Below, one piece after another: positions 22,583 to 34,318 of a stretch of 64,000 nucleotides of DNA (position 1 is the first letter of the stretch; every line of letters starts with the position of its first letter). Under the pieces are notes generated by a model. That model saw only the letters and a program-made list of their open reading frames with translations, searched no databases and was not told where the DNA came from. The DNA comes from Asterias rubens (lineage: Eukaryota; Echinodermata; Asteroidea; Forcipulatida; Asteriidae), in assembly GCF_902459465.1 (NCBI RefSeq), contig NC_047070.1:7614554-7678553 (forward strand). The letters run 5' to 3'. Position numbers and translations under genes: made by a program.

Positions 22583-23371
22583 TAACGTGCCGTTTGTCAA
22601 TTAATTGTTTAGCGTTTTTTTATGGTTTGTAAACCATGATTTGTGCACATTTTTTATGGTTTATAAACTATGGTTTTTGAGTGCACATTTTGTTATGGTT
22701 TATAAACCATGGTTTGTAAACGCTATTTGATGCCTAAATTTTCATGGTTTATAAACCATGAATTTGATGCTTCAGTTTTCATGGTTGACAAACCATGTTT
22801 TTTAGATGCCTCCGATTTCATGGTTTATAAACCATGATTTTCACGATTCAATTTTCATGGTTTATAAACCATGTTTTTAAGATGCCTCAATTTTCATGGT
22901 ATTAAACCATGATTTGTACACCATGATTTTCATGCTTCAATTTTTATGGTTTATTAACCATGATTTGTAAACCATGAGTGTCATGTTTCAATTGTTATGG
23001 TTAATATAAAGCATGTTTTTAAGATGCCTCAATTTACAAACCATGTTTTTTAAACCATGATTTTCATGCTTTAATTTTTATGGTTTACAAACCACGATTT
23101 TCATGCTTCAATTTTCATGGTTTATAAAAACCATGTTTTAAAGATTCGTAAAATTTCCATGACGGTTTATAAACCATGATTTATAAATGTTTGTTGCATG
23201 TTCATGGTTTGTAAACCATAAACTTACACACAACGACTACTGAGTACTGGTATATAAACCATAAAAAGGATTTGGCAACACTTTCTATGGTTTACATCTA
23301 ATTGCTATAAACCATGGTAAAAACATGCCTTAGAAGTGCCAAACAATTAATTGACAGACGGCGCCCCATAA
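22583..23371. mobile_element. Palindrome-array element, right unit
   Basis: It starts ACGTGCCGTTTGTCAATTAA and ends TTAATTGACAGACGGCGCCC, so it has its own inverted ends. Almost the whole interior is copies of CATGGTTTATAAACCATG and variants, with ATGCCTCAATTTT-like spacers, the complement of the spacers in the left unit. It meets the left unit head to head in a perfect palindrome centred near 22585. Confidence 0.75.
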
Positions 23372-24580
23372 AATAGCAATTGAGGACGTTCGTTTCCGTT
23401 CGCGACCCGCCATGAATATGCCACCGACCAACCACCACCCCACCCACCGAAATTGACTTACTTTTGACTTGATCGTTCTCCGAGGTCAAGCTCGAATTAA
23501 CTGCTGTGTTTCGGCCAGAAGGAGCTAGAAAACTTGCATATGATTCACACCACCTCAGTAACAACGCGGAAGTAAAACTACCATGTAGAACTTATGTAGA
23601 CCCGTGTAGACGAAGTTTCGGGTTTTATGACATTATTTTCTGAGGCAAGTGTGCGCAATAATGTGTTTTTTAGGTGACGTCTGAGCGCGCCCTCTGTAGT
23701 TCGTGCGGAACAAATATTATTCATGAACTAATAAAAAAGTTTGCGCCGCGCGGCAAAGTAAACAATGCAAAGTTGATGAGGGAGGGGGGAGGGGGAGGGG
23801 GAGGGGGGTGGGCGGGGGTGCATCAAAATGGGGGGGGGGATGTAACAAACCAGCACTAGATTTAGAATTCTCTCTTCTGCATCTTGGGCATTCCTTTTTT
23901 GGCTGAAACAGTTAGGAGGCGGGTTACTTCCTCCGCCGAGACATGTGAGCTGAACGACCAAAAACAGAAGGGGAAGAAAGTGGTAATTACTTTTAAATCA
24001 CTGTTGTAACAAACAAAACATTTATCAGATCGACATTTTTTATTAGATTAAACAATGCAAAATCTCCTTCCCGGAACTTCCAAGTTCCAGTGCCCGCGGG
24101 GTTTGTCTGTCCAGCTTTTTTTAACACCGCATGGAGGGCTAGGGTTTGACTGTCAATTGCTGTCTTGAGATGAGACTACGTTTCTAATAACGCCGTTATT
24201 ATGCACACGTCATGTTCCCTCTACGAGAGTTATTAAAACAGGGAAAATAATAAGATTTCCAAATAACTTTTATAACGTCGTTCATGAACAACTCCTGGCC
24301 CCCATCTGATGATTTATTTCAAAAGGCGCTACAACGTAGTCTTCTACTCAAGCCAGAAATTGGCAGTTTACATTACAAAACTCCCTCACTCAGTAAAACA
24401 AGAAATAGCGCCCTCCCTCTGCATTACTGATAAAGATCAATGATATAAGGAATGCTTGTTGTCGATAATACACGCTTTTGCGTTTATATTACACAACTCA
24501 TGCATCACCACCTAGTCACAGTGCGAATACATTGACCTGACACACACGAACGCCGGGCCGGATAAAAAAGACAATTTTGC
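23372..24580 (+). promoter_or_regulatory. 5' flank and likely promoter region of MOGS
   Basis: No exon is supported here. The stretch is gene-proximal, with a G-rich tract at 23776-23839. No clear TATA box lies near the start codon, which fits a housekeeping promoter. The transcription start cannot be placed from sequence alone. Confidence 0.4.
23776..23839 (+). other. G-rich tract with G-quadruplex potential
   Basis: More than six runs of four or more G are separated by single A, T or C bases (GAGGGAGGGGGGAGGGGGAG and onward), ending in a run of nine G. It lies about 750 bp upstream of the MOGS start codon. Confidence 0.7.
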
Positions 24581-27500
24581 ATGATAATGGCGGCTTCGGG
24601 TAATGAAAATATGGAAAGCTCTAATTCTCCGCCGGACACCGACCAATCAAATCCGGCGGAGTTGATGCAAAACGATGACGACACGATCAGTGAAAGTGAC
24701 CTTGTTCAAAAAAGGTCAACAAGTGTTGCCGACGATGCCTTTCTACTCTACGGCGATGTAAACCAACGGCGTTCATCAAGTCATGACAAAAATGCCGGAT
24801 TATTGGACGCCGAAAACAACGTGGAAAGTTACGGCCTAGATCAACCACCAGCGCAAGACCAAGACAACGATATGGGGAGAATTTTGCTTCGGCAACGGAA
24901 CCATAAAAAGAACAACTCGTCAGACGATAACGCCGGCCGGAACAACGGAAATGGGGGGTCCGTCGACGAGACGGACGACGGCGGCTCTATCAACAACATT
25001 ACACGTGGCGGCGTCGGAGTAAACCGGAAGAGGAAATCAGCTTTACCAGTCAGTTTGAAGACATTTGCTTGCCTTGTCGTGCTGAGTTTTCTTCCTTTTG
25101 GGTACCTGTTTTATAAAGATGCCTTAGCGAAGAGGGTATCTACACGGCTTGATGCGCCGTGTGTGATTGGTGAAGATGCAAGCTCGGCCTCCAAATCACC
25201 TGCCAGATTCTGGGGAACGTACCGCCCCGGTGTTTATTTTGGTAATTTCTCAAGACGAATTTCCTCAATAGATTGTTAAAAATACTGTGTACCTACAGCA
25301 TTGTTTATGTTGTAAATGTGTATGTTATACTGTTTTTAAACAATTCAACAATTAATAACTTGATGACTCCAGATGAGATGGGAAGATTTTAACAATTAAT
25401 TTAAGAAGAGCAACGAAATATTTAATTGATTTTGGAAATATTATTTGTCGATGATTGTTGTTTTTTATGAAGAAAAATATTTTGGTCTGATTTGTTGACT
25501 CTCGTCTCAGTATAACACAAACGTACTACAACACAAATCATTTTATATTTGAAAGCAGTTTAGTGTTACCGCCGTCTTTGATTCATACATGATGGGATAC
25601 ACCAAGTGAGAACACTGGCCTTTGACAATTACCAAACGTGTACAGTTTACCTGCGTTTAATTTGAGGGTAGTTTTTTTTTTTCTCATTTGTGGCTCCCAA
25701 GGATTTTTTCTAGAGGGAAGTATATTCTGAAACAGAAATATACAAAATAGCTTATAAAGTGAAAACAGAATAGATTATTTGGATGATTTTATGTTAGATT
25801 TTATTAGTAAAATATCCACATTGTGGCCAAACATTTAATATGTAATTGAAGTCTGTAAGTGATGCTGTATATCATTTTTAATGCAATATTCGCCATGAAG
25901 GTTATGGCTAATTATTTGTATTTAATGACATTGACAGAAAAGGATACAAATAAAAAGATAAACAATTTTTTTTTTTTTTCTCTCTCATGATCTCAGGACT
26001 TAAGACGAGGAGTCCACATTCTCCAGTGACGGGTCTCATGTGGTTCACTCAGTTTGATAAACAACTCTCAATTCGTCATACATGTGAGCAAGGAGATCAA
26101 CTAGCAAGGTATTTATCAGCCCTCCAAGTGGCCCCATGACAATAGACCGATCCATTAGGCTCCGCCCACGACTCACGTGTGAGCAAGCACACGTGAGCCT
26201 TTCCAATGCCTTTCTGCACAACTCTGCTGGCCGGGCCAAGCATACGCGCACGAATGTCAGACTTTATTTGTCGGACCTTCGATGCGTTGTGATTGGTTAA
26301 TACGCAATGGGGCGGAGCTTAAAGCCATTGGACCCTTTCGGTAAACAGTGTTGTCCAAGGCCCACACTTTGTGTACCACAACTTCTATATCAAATAACAA
26401 ACCTGTGAAAATTTAGGCTCAATCGGTCATCGGAGTCGGGAGAAAATAACGGAAAAACCCGCCCTTGTTTCCGCGCGTTTCGCCGTGTCATGACATGTGT
26501 TTAAAATAAATCCGTAATTCTCGTTAACGAGAATTTATACTGTTTTGCTGTTTTCTCAAAATGTAAAGCATTTCATGGAATAATATTTCAAGAGAAGTCT
26601 TTCACCATTGCCTTCTGTAAACCCTGTAAGTTATTTGTAAATCTGTGAACTTTTATTTTTTTTTCTGAACCGAAAGGGTCCAATGGCTTTAATGGATCAG
26701 TCTATTCAGAGAGTTCCAATATAAAATTTCAAATTTTCTTTAGAAGTGCCTCTAACCAGAGGAAATTAGCTGTGCACCTTCAAGAATGAAATTCAAAGAC
26801 CTATGTTATAATACCTATTGTCTTGGTACAAGAGGTGATAAAGGTCATTTCTGCTTTGCATAAGTGCTGTGAACTGGGAACTGCATTCGAACAGGTGCTC
26901 AGAGACCCAATGGTTTCCCATTCTTCTGCAAAGTGGTGAACACACATTGATGTCGGCAATACTCGGGACTAATTGTTTTAAATTTTGCAAAAAATAGTTA
27001 ATGGCCTGACGTTTCAACCCTAGCAGAGTCTTTCCTGAAAGCTAAAAGGTTATGCAAGTTGGCCCAAAACAAGGCTAAACCCCTATTGATAAGGGGGCTT
27101 AACAAAGAAAATATTAAAAAATAAACAATTGCTCAGGGGAGCTGAAGATAGGAATTGATAAATTCCTATTCAAACAGTCTGCATTGTAGGATCGAGACTT
27201 AAAATCCTTGGAGCCTTCTGCCAATCCCTGGCAATCTCCTGCTGCGTCTAGGTACGATAATACTGCAACACACGCGAGCTTGGTGGTCTCACACACCACG
27301 TAACAGTCTCCCGTCACGTACACACACACTACTTGGTGCAGGCACTACATCATCATGTCCCTGATGTGGCTGGGTTGTCAAAACAAAATGGACGCGCTTA
27401 GTGAACAAGGATAGATGAACACACTAGATAAGAACTTCGTTCTCAAACGAAATACAAATAGCCTTCTGTGAATTAAGACCTTTACAACATGTTCTTTCTA

Positions 27501-30500
27501 GATAATTGCCCATTAAAAGATAACTTTACAACTGCAGGTTATTTATTCTCCCTACTGCCCAAACCGACTATTTCTGATGAATCTTATGCACGAGTGTACA
27601 CCATCTGTGCTGGAACTTAGTTTTTATTATTTTGGGAAACGATTTCAATTTAGTTCAATAAACATTTATTTCGGTATTGCCCTCACATGATCATTGGTGT
27701 TTCATAATAGCGACAGTTACATTTTTTTTACAGTTATAAACAGTAGCCAAAATGCCTAACAATTCAGAAGGGCAAAACGCAGGATAGGGTGAAAGCCTTG
27801 GCTTTTGTACCCTAACCTATTGACAGAGTCTGATGTCTAGACTCGCAATTTAGACAAGAGATACACAACAAATGTGTTGTATACCAACAATATACCAAAA
27901 ACCAGCTATCAGGTATTTAGATATTTCACAAGAAAATGCATCATTCTCCAATTTAAAGACACTGGACACCTTTGGTAATTGTTGAAGACCAGTCTTCTCA
28001 ACATATATATAATGCATAAAGTAACAAACCTGTGAAAATTTGAACCCAATTGGTCGTCGGAAGTTGCGAGATAATAATGGAAGAAAAAACTCCCTTGACA
28101 CACACAAAGTTGTGTGCGTTCACATGCTTGATTTCAAGAACTCAAAATCTAATTTTGAGGTCTTGAAATCAAATTCGTGGAAATGTACTTCTTTCTCGAA
28201 AACTACGTTAGTTCAGAGGGAGCCATTTCTCACAATGTTTTATACTACCAACAACTCCCCATTACGCAATGCCAAGTAAGGTTTTATTCAAATAATTTTT
28301 CTGAGTAATTGCCAATAGTGTACACTGCCTTTAATCAAAAATAAATTGTCCGAGTTCCAGTTATTATTTACCATTCCTGCTTGTTAATGAGTTCCGTTAC
28401 TATATAATAATTATTCACTTTGATATATGGATTATGAATGTAGATATGGATGGCTTCAACACGATGCAGTTTACTTTGGAGTACAGGAAGTCGTCGACAA
28501 GAATTTCACCTTGAAAACTGAATTTGTAAAGCAGCCTGGTGGGAACCATGGGGGTGATTGGACGGCACGAATCAGCGGAAAGCCCAGGGTAAATTAATAG
28601 ACAATCCCTAATTGCTATCCCAGTCAGCCGCTTATAGAGTTCCCGGGTGATCAGGGCCCAGTTTCATAGAGATGCAAAATAGCTGATTCTGTGCTTACAG
28701 AGCAAGTTCTTTTTTCATAACGCTGCTAACCGTAAGCACAGGAAAAGGCCTATGCTAACCTTCCAGTGCTCACTGTATGAAAGTGAATGACGTAACGAGG
28801 CAAATCAATGGTGAATGTGGCTGCCTAATTTGTCTTGCTTAGTTGTGAAATAGGCTAATGCTAAATAAAGCACGTTTGCTATACCATACAGCACAATTAA
28901 ATTGGGCCCAGCGGTTTCTTGAGAAAACAAAACTACCCCACAATGCCACAATCATCTTGAGGGTGGTCGAGTTGGTGGAGTGGTATAATTTCTTGCCCTC
29001 CACCCCTAGGACCCTGGATTGACTCATGCAGGGCCCAATTTCATGGCTCTGCTTACCGTAAGCACAGGATCGGCACTTACGGAAGCAGGGAATTCTGTGC
29101 TTACGGCAAGCGTATCTCACGGGTTAGCGGCGAATTTTGGCTTCTGCGCGTGCGTACTCCACGTTAATAGGCATTCTACGCTTACAAGGCTAGCGCAGAA
29201 ATTCGGCGCTTGCACGTAAGCTGGGAATCGTGATCGTAAGCACAGAATTCGGCGGTAAGCAGGTCTTGTGCTAATCCGGTGACCAAGCCGGATGCTTTTC
29301 CTTGCTCCAAATTTATGTATTTAAAACAAAACTGTTCTTGTTTCAAACTATGTTTTGCACTGTAAACTTTTATTTATTATTATTTATTTTTTTCTCTACA
29401 AATTCTTCAAGATTCACCAGCCCACTAAAGTTTAGGGTAAAAATAGAAAATTATAGACCAATGACCAAAAGATTGATTATGTATCCCATTCAGGCTTGCG
29501 TTCTCAGTTCTTTTCCAGCATTTTAATTCTTTGCACAAATGTGTTCATTCTGCAGACGAGAGCCGCAAACAAGACAATCGTGAGTCTAATTTTCTACACT
29601 GCACTCGACGGAACTAACGGTGACCTCCAGTCTATCGTGAAGGGAGGTCAACTTCTTCAGATTCGCGGATCTTCAAAAGAGCTTGGCAGTTTCAGCCTCA
29701 GGTTTCCACCAGCGACCAACGCCAAGAAATTCCACTACGTCAGCACTTACAGCCCGAGTATTCACCGCAGTAAGGATGTCGTCTTGCAGAGTCTCAAACG
29801 CTATCCCTACTCTGGAAAACAAGTCATGGCGGGCCTGGCGGGGGACATCCTAGCGCTGAAAGAAATCACAGACTACCAGGCGAATTTCATCGCTCATCAG
29901 GTGACCGTGTCTCTCCCTTTTGAAATGGAGGTGATATTCGAGTCGGGAAGCAACATCAATCGCCAGGCCCCGCTCTCTGGCGATGTGTTCACTCAGCGGC
30001 TGAAACAGCACAAAGAGAACTTTGACGTAACCTTCGAGGAAAAGTTTGGGTTAAAACAGAAAGGGTACAAGAAGAGAGAGATCGATGTCGCAAAGGCTGT
30101 GCTTAGTAACATGTTAGGAGGGATAGGGTATTTCTATGGTCATTCTACGGTCCGGTCTAAGTATAATCCAGAACCTGTGAAGCACTGGGAGGCCCCATTG
30201 CTGACGGCCGTGCCGTCTCGGTCATTCTTCCCTCGAGGTTTTCTCTGGGATGAAGGTTTCCATAATCTACTGATCAGCAAGTGGGACCCAGACCTGAGCA
30301 AGGAGATAATTGGTCACTGGCTCGATCTTATGAATACGGAAGGGTGGATTCCCCGGGAGCAGATCCTGGGAGGAGAGGCCCGCAGCAAAGTCCCCGATGA
30401 GTTTGTCGTTCAGAACAACGAAAATGCAAACCCGCCGACCTTGTTTCTACCTCTGCAGTCTATCTTAAAAGATGCAACATCCAGTGATAATGCTGATTTC

Positions 30501-31475
30501 TTGGACTATCTGGGTCATGTGTACCCGAGGTTAGAGGCTTGGTACCGTTGGTTTAATACGACCCAGGCAGGACCTAAGCCGTCCACGTATCGATGGAGAG
30601 GCCGGGATGCAACGACGGACAAAGAGCTAAACCCCAAGACCCTGACATCTGGTCTGGATGACTTCCCGAGGGCATCCCATCCATCAGATGATGAACTTCA
30701 CGTCGATCTACGCTGCTGGATGGCCTTAGCTTCAGGAGTCATGGTAGACATAGCCAAGGCTATCAACGCCCCATTCCAGGACTATCAAGTCACTCATAAA
30801 GTTCTTAGCGACAATAAACTGCTCGATAGTCTACACTGGTCCACGAAGGGAAAGATGTACAGTGATTATGGGATACACTCTTCTGCTGTTGTCTTGAAAA
30901 GGCCAACGCTCCCACCTCTTCCTAGACCCAAGCCAGGTCAGCGACGCCCCCCTGCACCTCCCCAACCCTCTCTAGTGCGTGTGCTCAAAGGGAACACCCT
31001 GCCCAAGGAACAGTTCGTCGATGCCTTCGGCTACGTCAGCCTGTTCCCCTTCTTTCTTCAGATCCTTGAGCCAAAGTCAAACAAACTTGGCAGGATACTC
31101 ACAGACTTGAAAGACCCTAAGCTCTTGTGGACTAACTATGGTCTGAGATCACTCTCGAAATCGGACCCGATTTACATGAAGTACAACACAGAACATGACC
31201 CGCCATATTGGCGAGGTGCTATATGGATAAACATGAACTTTCTTGCTGTACGCGCCTTGCACCATTACTCAAGTCTGGCGGGGCCGTACCAAGACGAAGC
31301 TAGGGCGCTCTATGCAGAGCTCAGGCAAAACCTTGTCAGCAATATTATCAAGGAGTACGAGAGGTCGGGTTACATTTGGGAGAATTATAACGATAAAACA
31401 GGGAAAGGTCAAGGGTCACATCCTTTCACTGGATGGTCGGCTCTGGTGGTGCTCATGATGTCAGAAAAATATTAA
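24581..31475 (+). CDS. MOGS: Mannosyl-oligosaccharide glucosidase (glucosidase I, GH63), four exons
   Basis: ER type II membrane enzyme that removes the outermost alpha-1,2-linked glucose from Glc3Man9GlcNAc2 after N-glycan transfer. Exons: 24581-25241, 25997-26108, 28444-28588, 29556-31475. All junctions are GT..AG and the frame joins exactly, giving about 945 residues (human about 837). The ATG at 24587 has the better Kozak context and may be the true start. The cytosolic tail (residues 1-148) is long, acidic and Asn/Ser-rich. RKRK at 149-152 precedes a membrane anchor at about 157-178. Family motifs follow: FWGTYRPGVYFG, CEQGD, PSRSFFPRGFLWDEGFH, YRWRGRD, SGLDDFPRASHPSDDE and EHDPPYWRGAIW. 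The Asp of SGLDD (about 674/675) and the Glu of EHDPPYWRG (about 852) match the likely acid/base pair of GH63. A proline-rich insert precedes the final subdomain. The frame continues upstream of 29556 but is intronic there. Confidence 0.96.
25570..25665 (-). mobile_element. Family A fragment in MOGS intron 1
   Basis: GATACACCAAGTGAGAACAC, followed by TTTGACAATTACCAAACGTG, matches about the last 90 bp of a minus-oriented family A copy. The remainder is absent. Confidence 0.6.
26319..26692 (+). mobile_element. Family B MITE in MOGS intron 2
   Basis: The ends TTAAAGCCATTGGACCCTTT and GAAAGGGTCCAATGGCTTTA are near-perfect inverted repeats. This is the best-preserved copy of the family in the window and defines its limits. 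Confidence 0.88.
27952..28334 (+). mobile_element. Family A MITE in MOGS intron 2
   Basis: It starts TTTAAAGACACTGGACACCT and ends CCAATAGTGTACACTGCCTT, with all body blocks present. It lies 110 bp upstream of MOGS exon 3. Confidence 0.85.
28650..28914. mobile_element. Family H MITE in MOGS intron 3
   Basis: GGGCCCAGTTTCATAGAGAT at the left is matched by AATTAAATTGGGCCCAGCGG at the right. The interior is rich in GTAAGCA/TGCTTAC-like motifs typical of this family. Confidence 0.7.
29030..29280 (+). mobile_element. Family H MITE, right end lost, in MOGS intron 3
   Basis: It begins AGGGCCCAATTTCATGGCTC then TGCTTACCGTAAGC and shares its interior (GCGTACTCCACGTTA, CACAGAA) with the copy at 52518-53049 in ACTR1 intron 2. 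The matching right terminus is not present. Confidence 0.7.
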
Positions 31476-32566
31476 CCCTCACAAATCATTCCTTAATCCT
31501 TGCAAAGTAAGAAGTTTGGCTTTGTAAGATAAAGTATCAGTAGAGCCTGCAGAGTCAACATTTGAGTTGCAATTTCATCCAAGTTTCCTGAGCAAGGGGT
31601 ATCTTATGCAGGTAGTTCGTGCATATTAAGCCATATTTCAGGGATGCGATTTCTCAATTTTTTAACTGGAAATCTGGGGTTTTTTATCCCTAAAACTAAA
31701 AAATAATAAAACAAATAGTATTTGTTGGGATTTGTTTAGTATTTGTTGGGATTTGTTTTCATTTAGATCAAATTCATAAAAACATGAAGAGAAAATCATA
31801 TAGAATGCCCCAGATTGCAAAGTAGGGTTTTTAGAACCAAAGATAAATGTATGTAAGTAGGCTTCGTGCTCACAAACTTTCGACTCTCTCAAGCTTTCAT
31901 GCTTTGAGCTCACAGTTCAGGTCCTTTTTTAACAGCCTAATATTTGGACATTAGGACATGTTAAAGTGCATGTTTTGCTCACATGTTAAAACTTGTATCT
32001 CAAACAATCCAAAGAAGATAGAATATAGGTATATGCAAGATATGCACAGTCTTTTACTAAAATATTGTGGCAAAAGCAAGAGAAGGGTGAAGGGATATTA
32101 TTGATTGAACAAACTGAATGATTTCAGAGCTCATATCAGGCACGTATGCTTCGTTTTTGAAAGGGCGAGGGCACCAAGGCATTTTCTCATTGGTAAAGAG
32201 CACCCTATGAGGAAATTGTGAATTTCTACTACTAATTGTGCATTTCAAGGGCACCAAGGCAATGACCAGGGGGCGTAGAGGCAATCGCCTTTGTTGCCTC
32301 CGTGAAGTATCAGGCCTGATGTAGGGTGGATGTGGAGAGTGTTTAGGGTAAATATTGTTGTTGTTTTGAGGGATTCAGACAGTGTAAGTCTAGTTTCAAA
32401 AATATTTATTTCATTTCAACTCTACTTTTCTAAAAAATAGTTTTCTAGTTCTGTCAGGTGAGGTCATGTTAAATTAATTAACCCAATATGCAAATATTTA
32501 TAAATTTCCTTATTGGAGATGAAAGCATTTTTAGTAGTAAGACTGAATGGGCAGTTATGTACACTG
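31476..32566. other. MOGS 3' flank
   Basis: A possible polyadenylation signal AATAAA is at 31705-31710, about 230 bp after the stop codon. A family G repeat lies at 32158-32320. No other exon is supported. Confidence 0.4.
32158..32320 (+). repeat. Family G dispersed repeat
   Basis: This matches 10809-10970 in order and orientation (ACCAAGGCATTTTCTC, GAGGAAATTGTG, ACCAGGGGGCGTAGAG). Within this copy GGGCACCAAGGCA occurs twice, about 80 bp apart. Confidence 0.6.
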
Positions 32567-32926
32567 TGGGTGTGTTCAGTCAGCGTACTAAGTTAGACCC
32601 GAACCGGTTTAACTTTCTGAGGTGGTCGTAAAAAGTCCCCTTGCGTTCTGACAGCAATGAGATAAACCCGATACAGTTTATCTTCAGTTTTAAGAGGTCA
32701 AAGCAAACGCGACCCCATTACTCTAACATCCTGTTTTGGTCACGGAGGTCAATGGGTCATCTGTTGTGAGTAAACCAGATTTGGTATTTTTTTATTCTGT
32801 CCAAACACAGTGTTAAATGATAAACCCGAAGCGGTCTAAAGATAAACCCCCCAGCTCGACGGTCTAACTTTTCAGGTTGAACCCGATTCGGTCTAACTTT
32901 AGAACTGTTCAGACACACAGAGTTGA
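32567..32926. mobile_element. MITE with repeated GTTAGACCCGAACCGG-like motifs
   Basis: The left end GTGTGTTCAGTCAGCGTACT, then AAGTTAGACCCGA, is mirrored at the right by CCCGATTCGGTCTAACTTTA, then CTGTTCAGACACAC. Variants of AAACCCGAWNCGGTTTA recur inside in both orientations. No open frame of note. Confidence 0.65.
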
Positions 32927-33552
32927 ACTCGAGTTCCTTACGTGTGAGGTCCTAAACACATGTAACGCGCCAGCAGTCACATAAGACAAGTGCGCCCCCA
33001 TCGTCAAAATGTAGTTAAGCGGAACAGGTTGGGGCCCGGAAAACAATTATTTTAGTGTGGCACTGGCACGGGATTGGGACTTGAGTCAAGTCTATTGGGT
33101 TATTGGTTAGTAGACCATAATTAAGTTTATCTTCTTAAAGTCCTTGGCTTCACAACAAGATTTAAAGTGTGAAATGAGACATCTTAATAATTTTTTTAAA
33201 TTTTGATTTGTGTTTACCCCAAGAGAACAAATTTTCATTGTAAACTTTAATCTGTATATAATGCACACAAATTAATTCAAATATTGACCTTCAAAATAAT
33301 TATGCACAGTGGCTAGACGCTACTGTAGAATCATATGTACCATGTACATAATTCTATGTACTAAATATAACTGTTGTCTTGTGTACTGTAATTTTTCTCC
33401 AAATTATTTGAGCATAATATGTGCATGTATGACATGTATCTGATTTTTACTGTGGGAAAAAATTCTCCATTCTCTCTGCTATTTTGACTGTAATTTATCT
33501 TCATAGTGCGCTGTTGGTGGTTTAACTATGCCCCATTGGACATTTCTGGTTT

Positions 33553-33913
33553 TAAAGGGAGGGTATACTTTTGGTGATGAATCCAAAAACTACAAACTAA
33601 TTTGGTAAGAAGCACCGCAGCTGTTGATAATGTATAACAATTTGAGAATTAATTCCTTTTAAAGGAGTGTATTTTTCGGGAGTGGGATTCAAAAACATTT
33701 AATCTGACGGCTCAGATTTTGTATTAAAATATTGGATTATTCTTCCTGACTTCCTGCATTCACATACCTCTCCAGAATTTTGGCGTATCATAAAACCGCT
33801 ACCAACTTTTAAAACATTATTTTCACATGTTAGTTTAATTGTTTACGTTGACATTTATTTGGAATTAAAACCAATCCAATAGTTCCACAAACCAAAGGTA
33901 TACTTTGTCTTTA
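33553..33913. mobile_element. Short MITE with AAAGGGAGGGTATACTTTTGG ends
   Basis: The left end GGGTATACTTTTGGTGATGA is matched at the right by ACAAACCAAAGGTATACTTT. The element is about 360 bp and AT-rich, with no coding capacity. This is the only copy seen in the window. Confidence 0.55.
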
Positions 33914-34043
33914 ATTCTTGAGAAGTTTGGGTGAATTATGCAAGCACAAAGCAAGGATGCAAGTCACAATGGGGGACCTTTTGGGGACACTAGGTTATCG
34001 CAGTGAGGAATTCTTAGACCCAATTATTTAGCACCTTAAAAAG

Positions 34044-34318
34044 GGTTTACAAGGTGCTACGGCGCATACAGCAGCCACAGCCAGGAAAACCGGGGCGAAC
34101 CCCTTCTCTTTTCGATAAGTGCACTGGTTTTTTTTACATCCCTGGCACAACACAAGGGACCAACGGCTTTCTGTCCTATCCGAAGGACGAAATAATGGTT
34201 AAGTGTCATGCTTAAGGACACACGTGTCACGGCTGGGGATTCGAACCCACACTCTGCTGATCAGAAACACCAGAGTTTGAATTTGGTGCTCTTAACCGCT
34301 CGGCCACGACACTTCCAT
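34044..34318 (-). mobile_element. tRNA-derived SINE (Ser/Leu-like head)
   Basis: On the minus strand the head reads GTCGTGGCCGAGCGGTTAAG (A-box region, with the long variable arm of a class II tRNA following). It continues to a B box, GGGTTCGAATCC. The body contains TCGAAAAGAGAAGGGGTTCG and ends near CGCCGTAGCACCTTGTAAAC. A second body copy is at the right edge of the window. Confidence 0.75.

Noticed and set aside
23674..23961. Gly-rich and Pro-rich frames around the G tract
   Set aside because: Generated by the homopolymer-rich G tract; no domain or conserved start.
29496..29555. Upstream Met as the start of a separate 659-codon protein
   Set aside because: The first 20 codons are intron 3 of MOGS. 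The acceptor TTCTGCAG at 29548-29555 joins in frame to exon 3.
34225..34318. Candidate class II tRNA (Ser/Leu) on the minus strand
   Set aside because: Its body continues into sequence repeated at the right edge of the window, which identifies it as a SINE.
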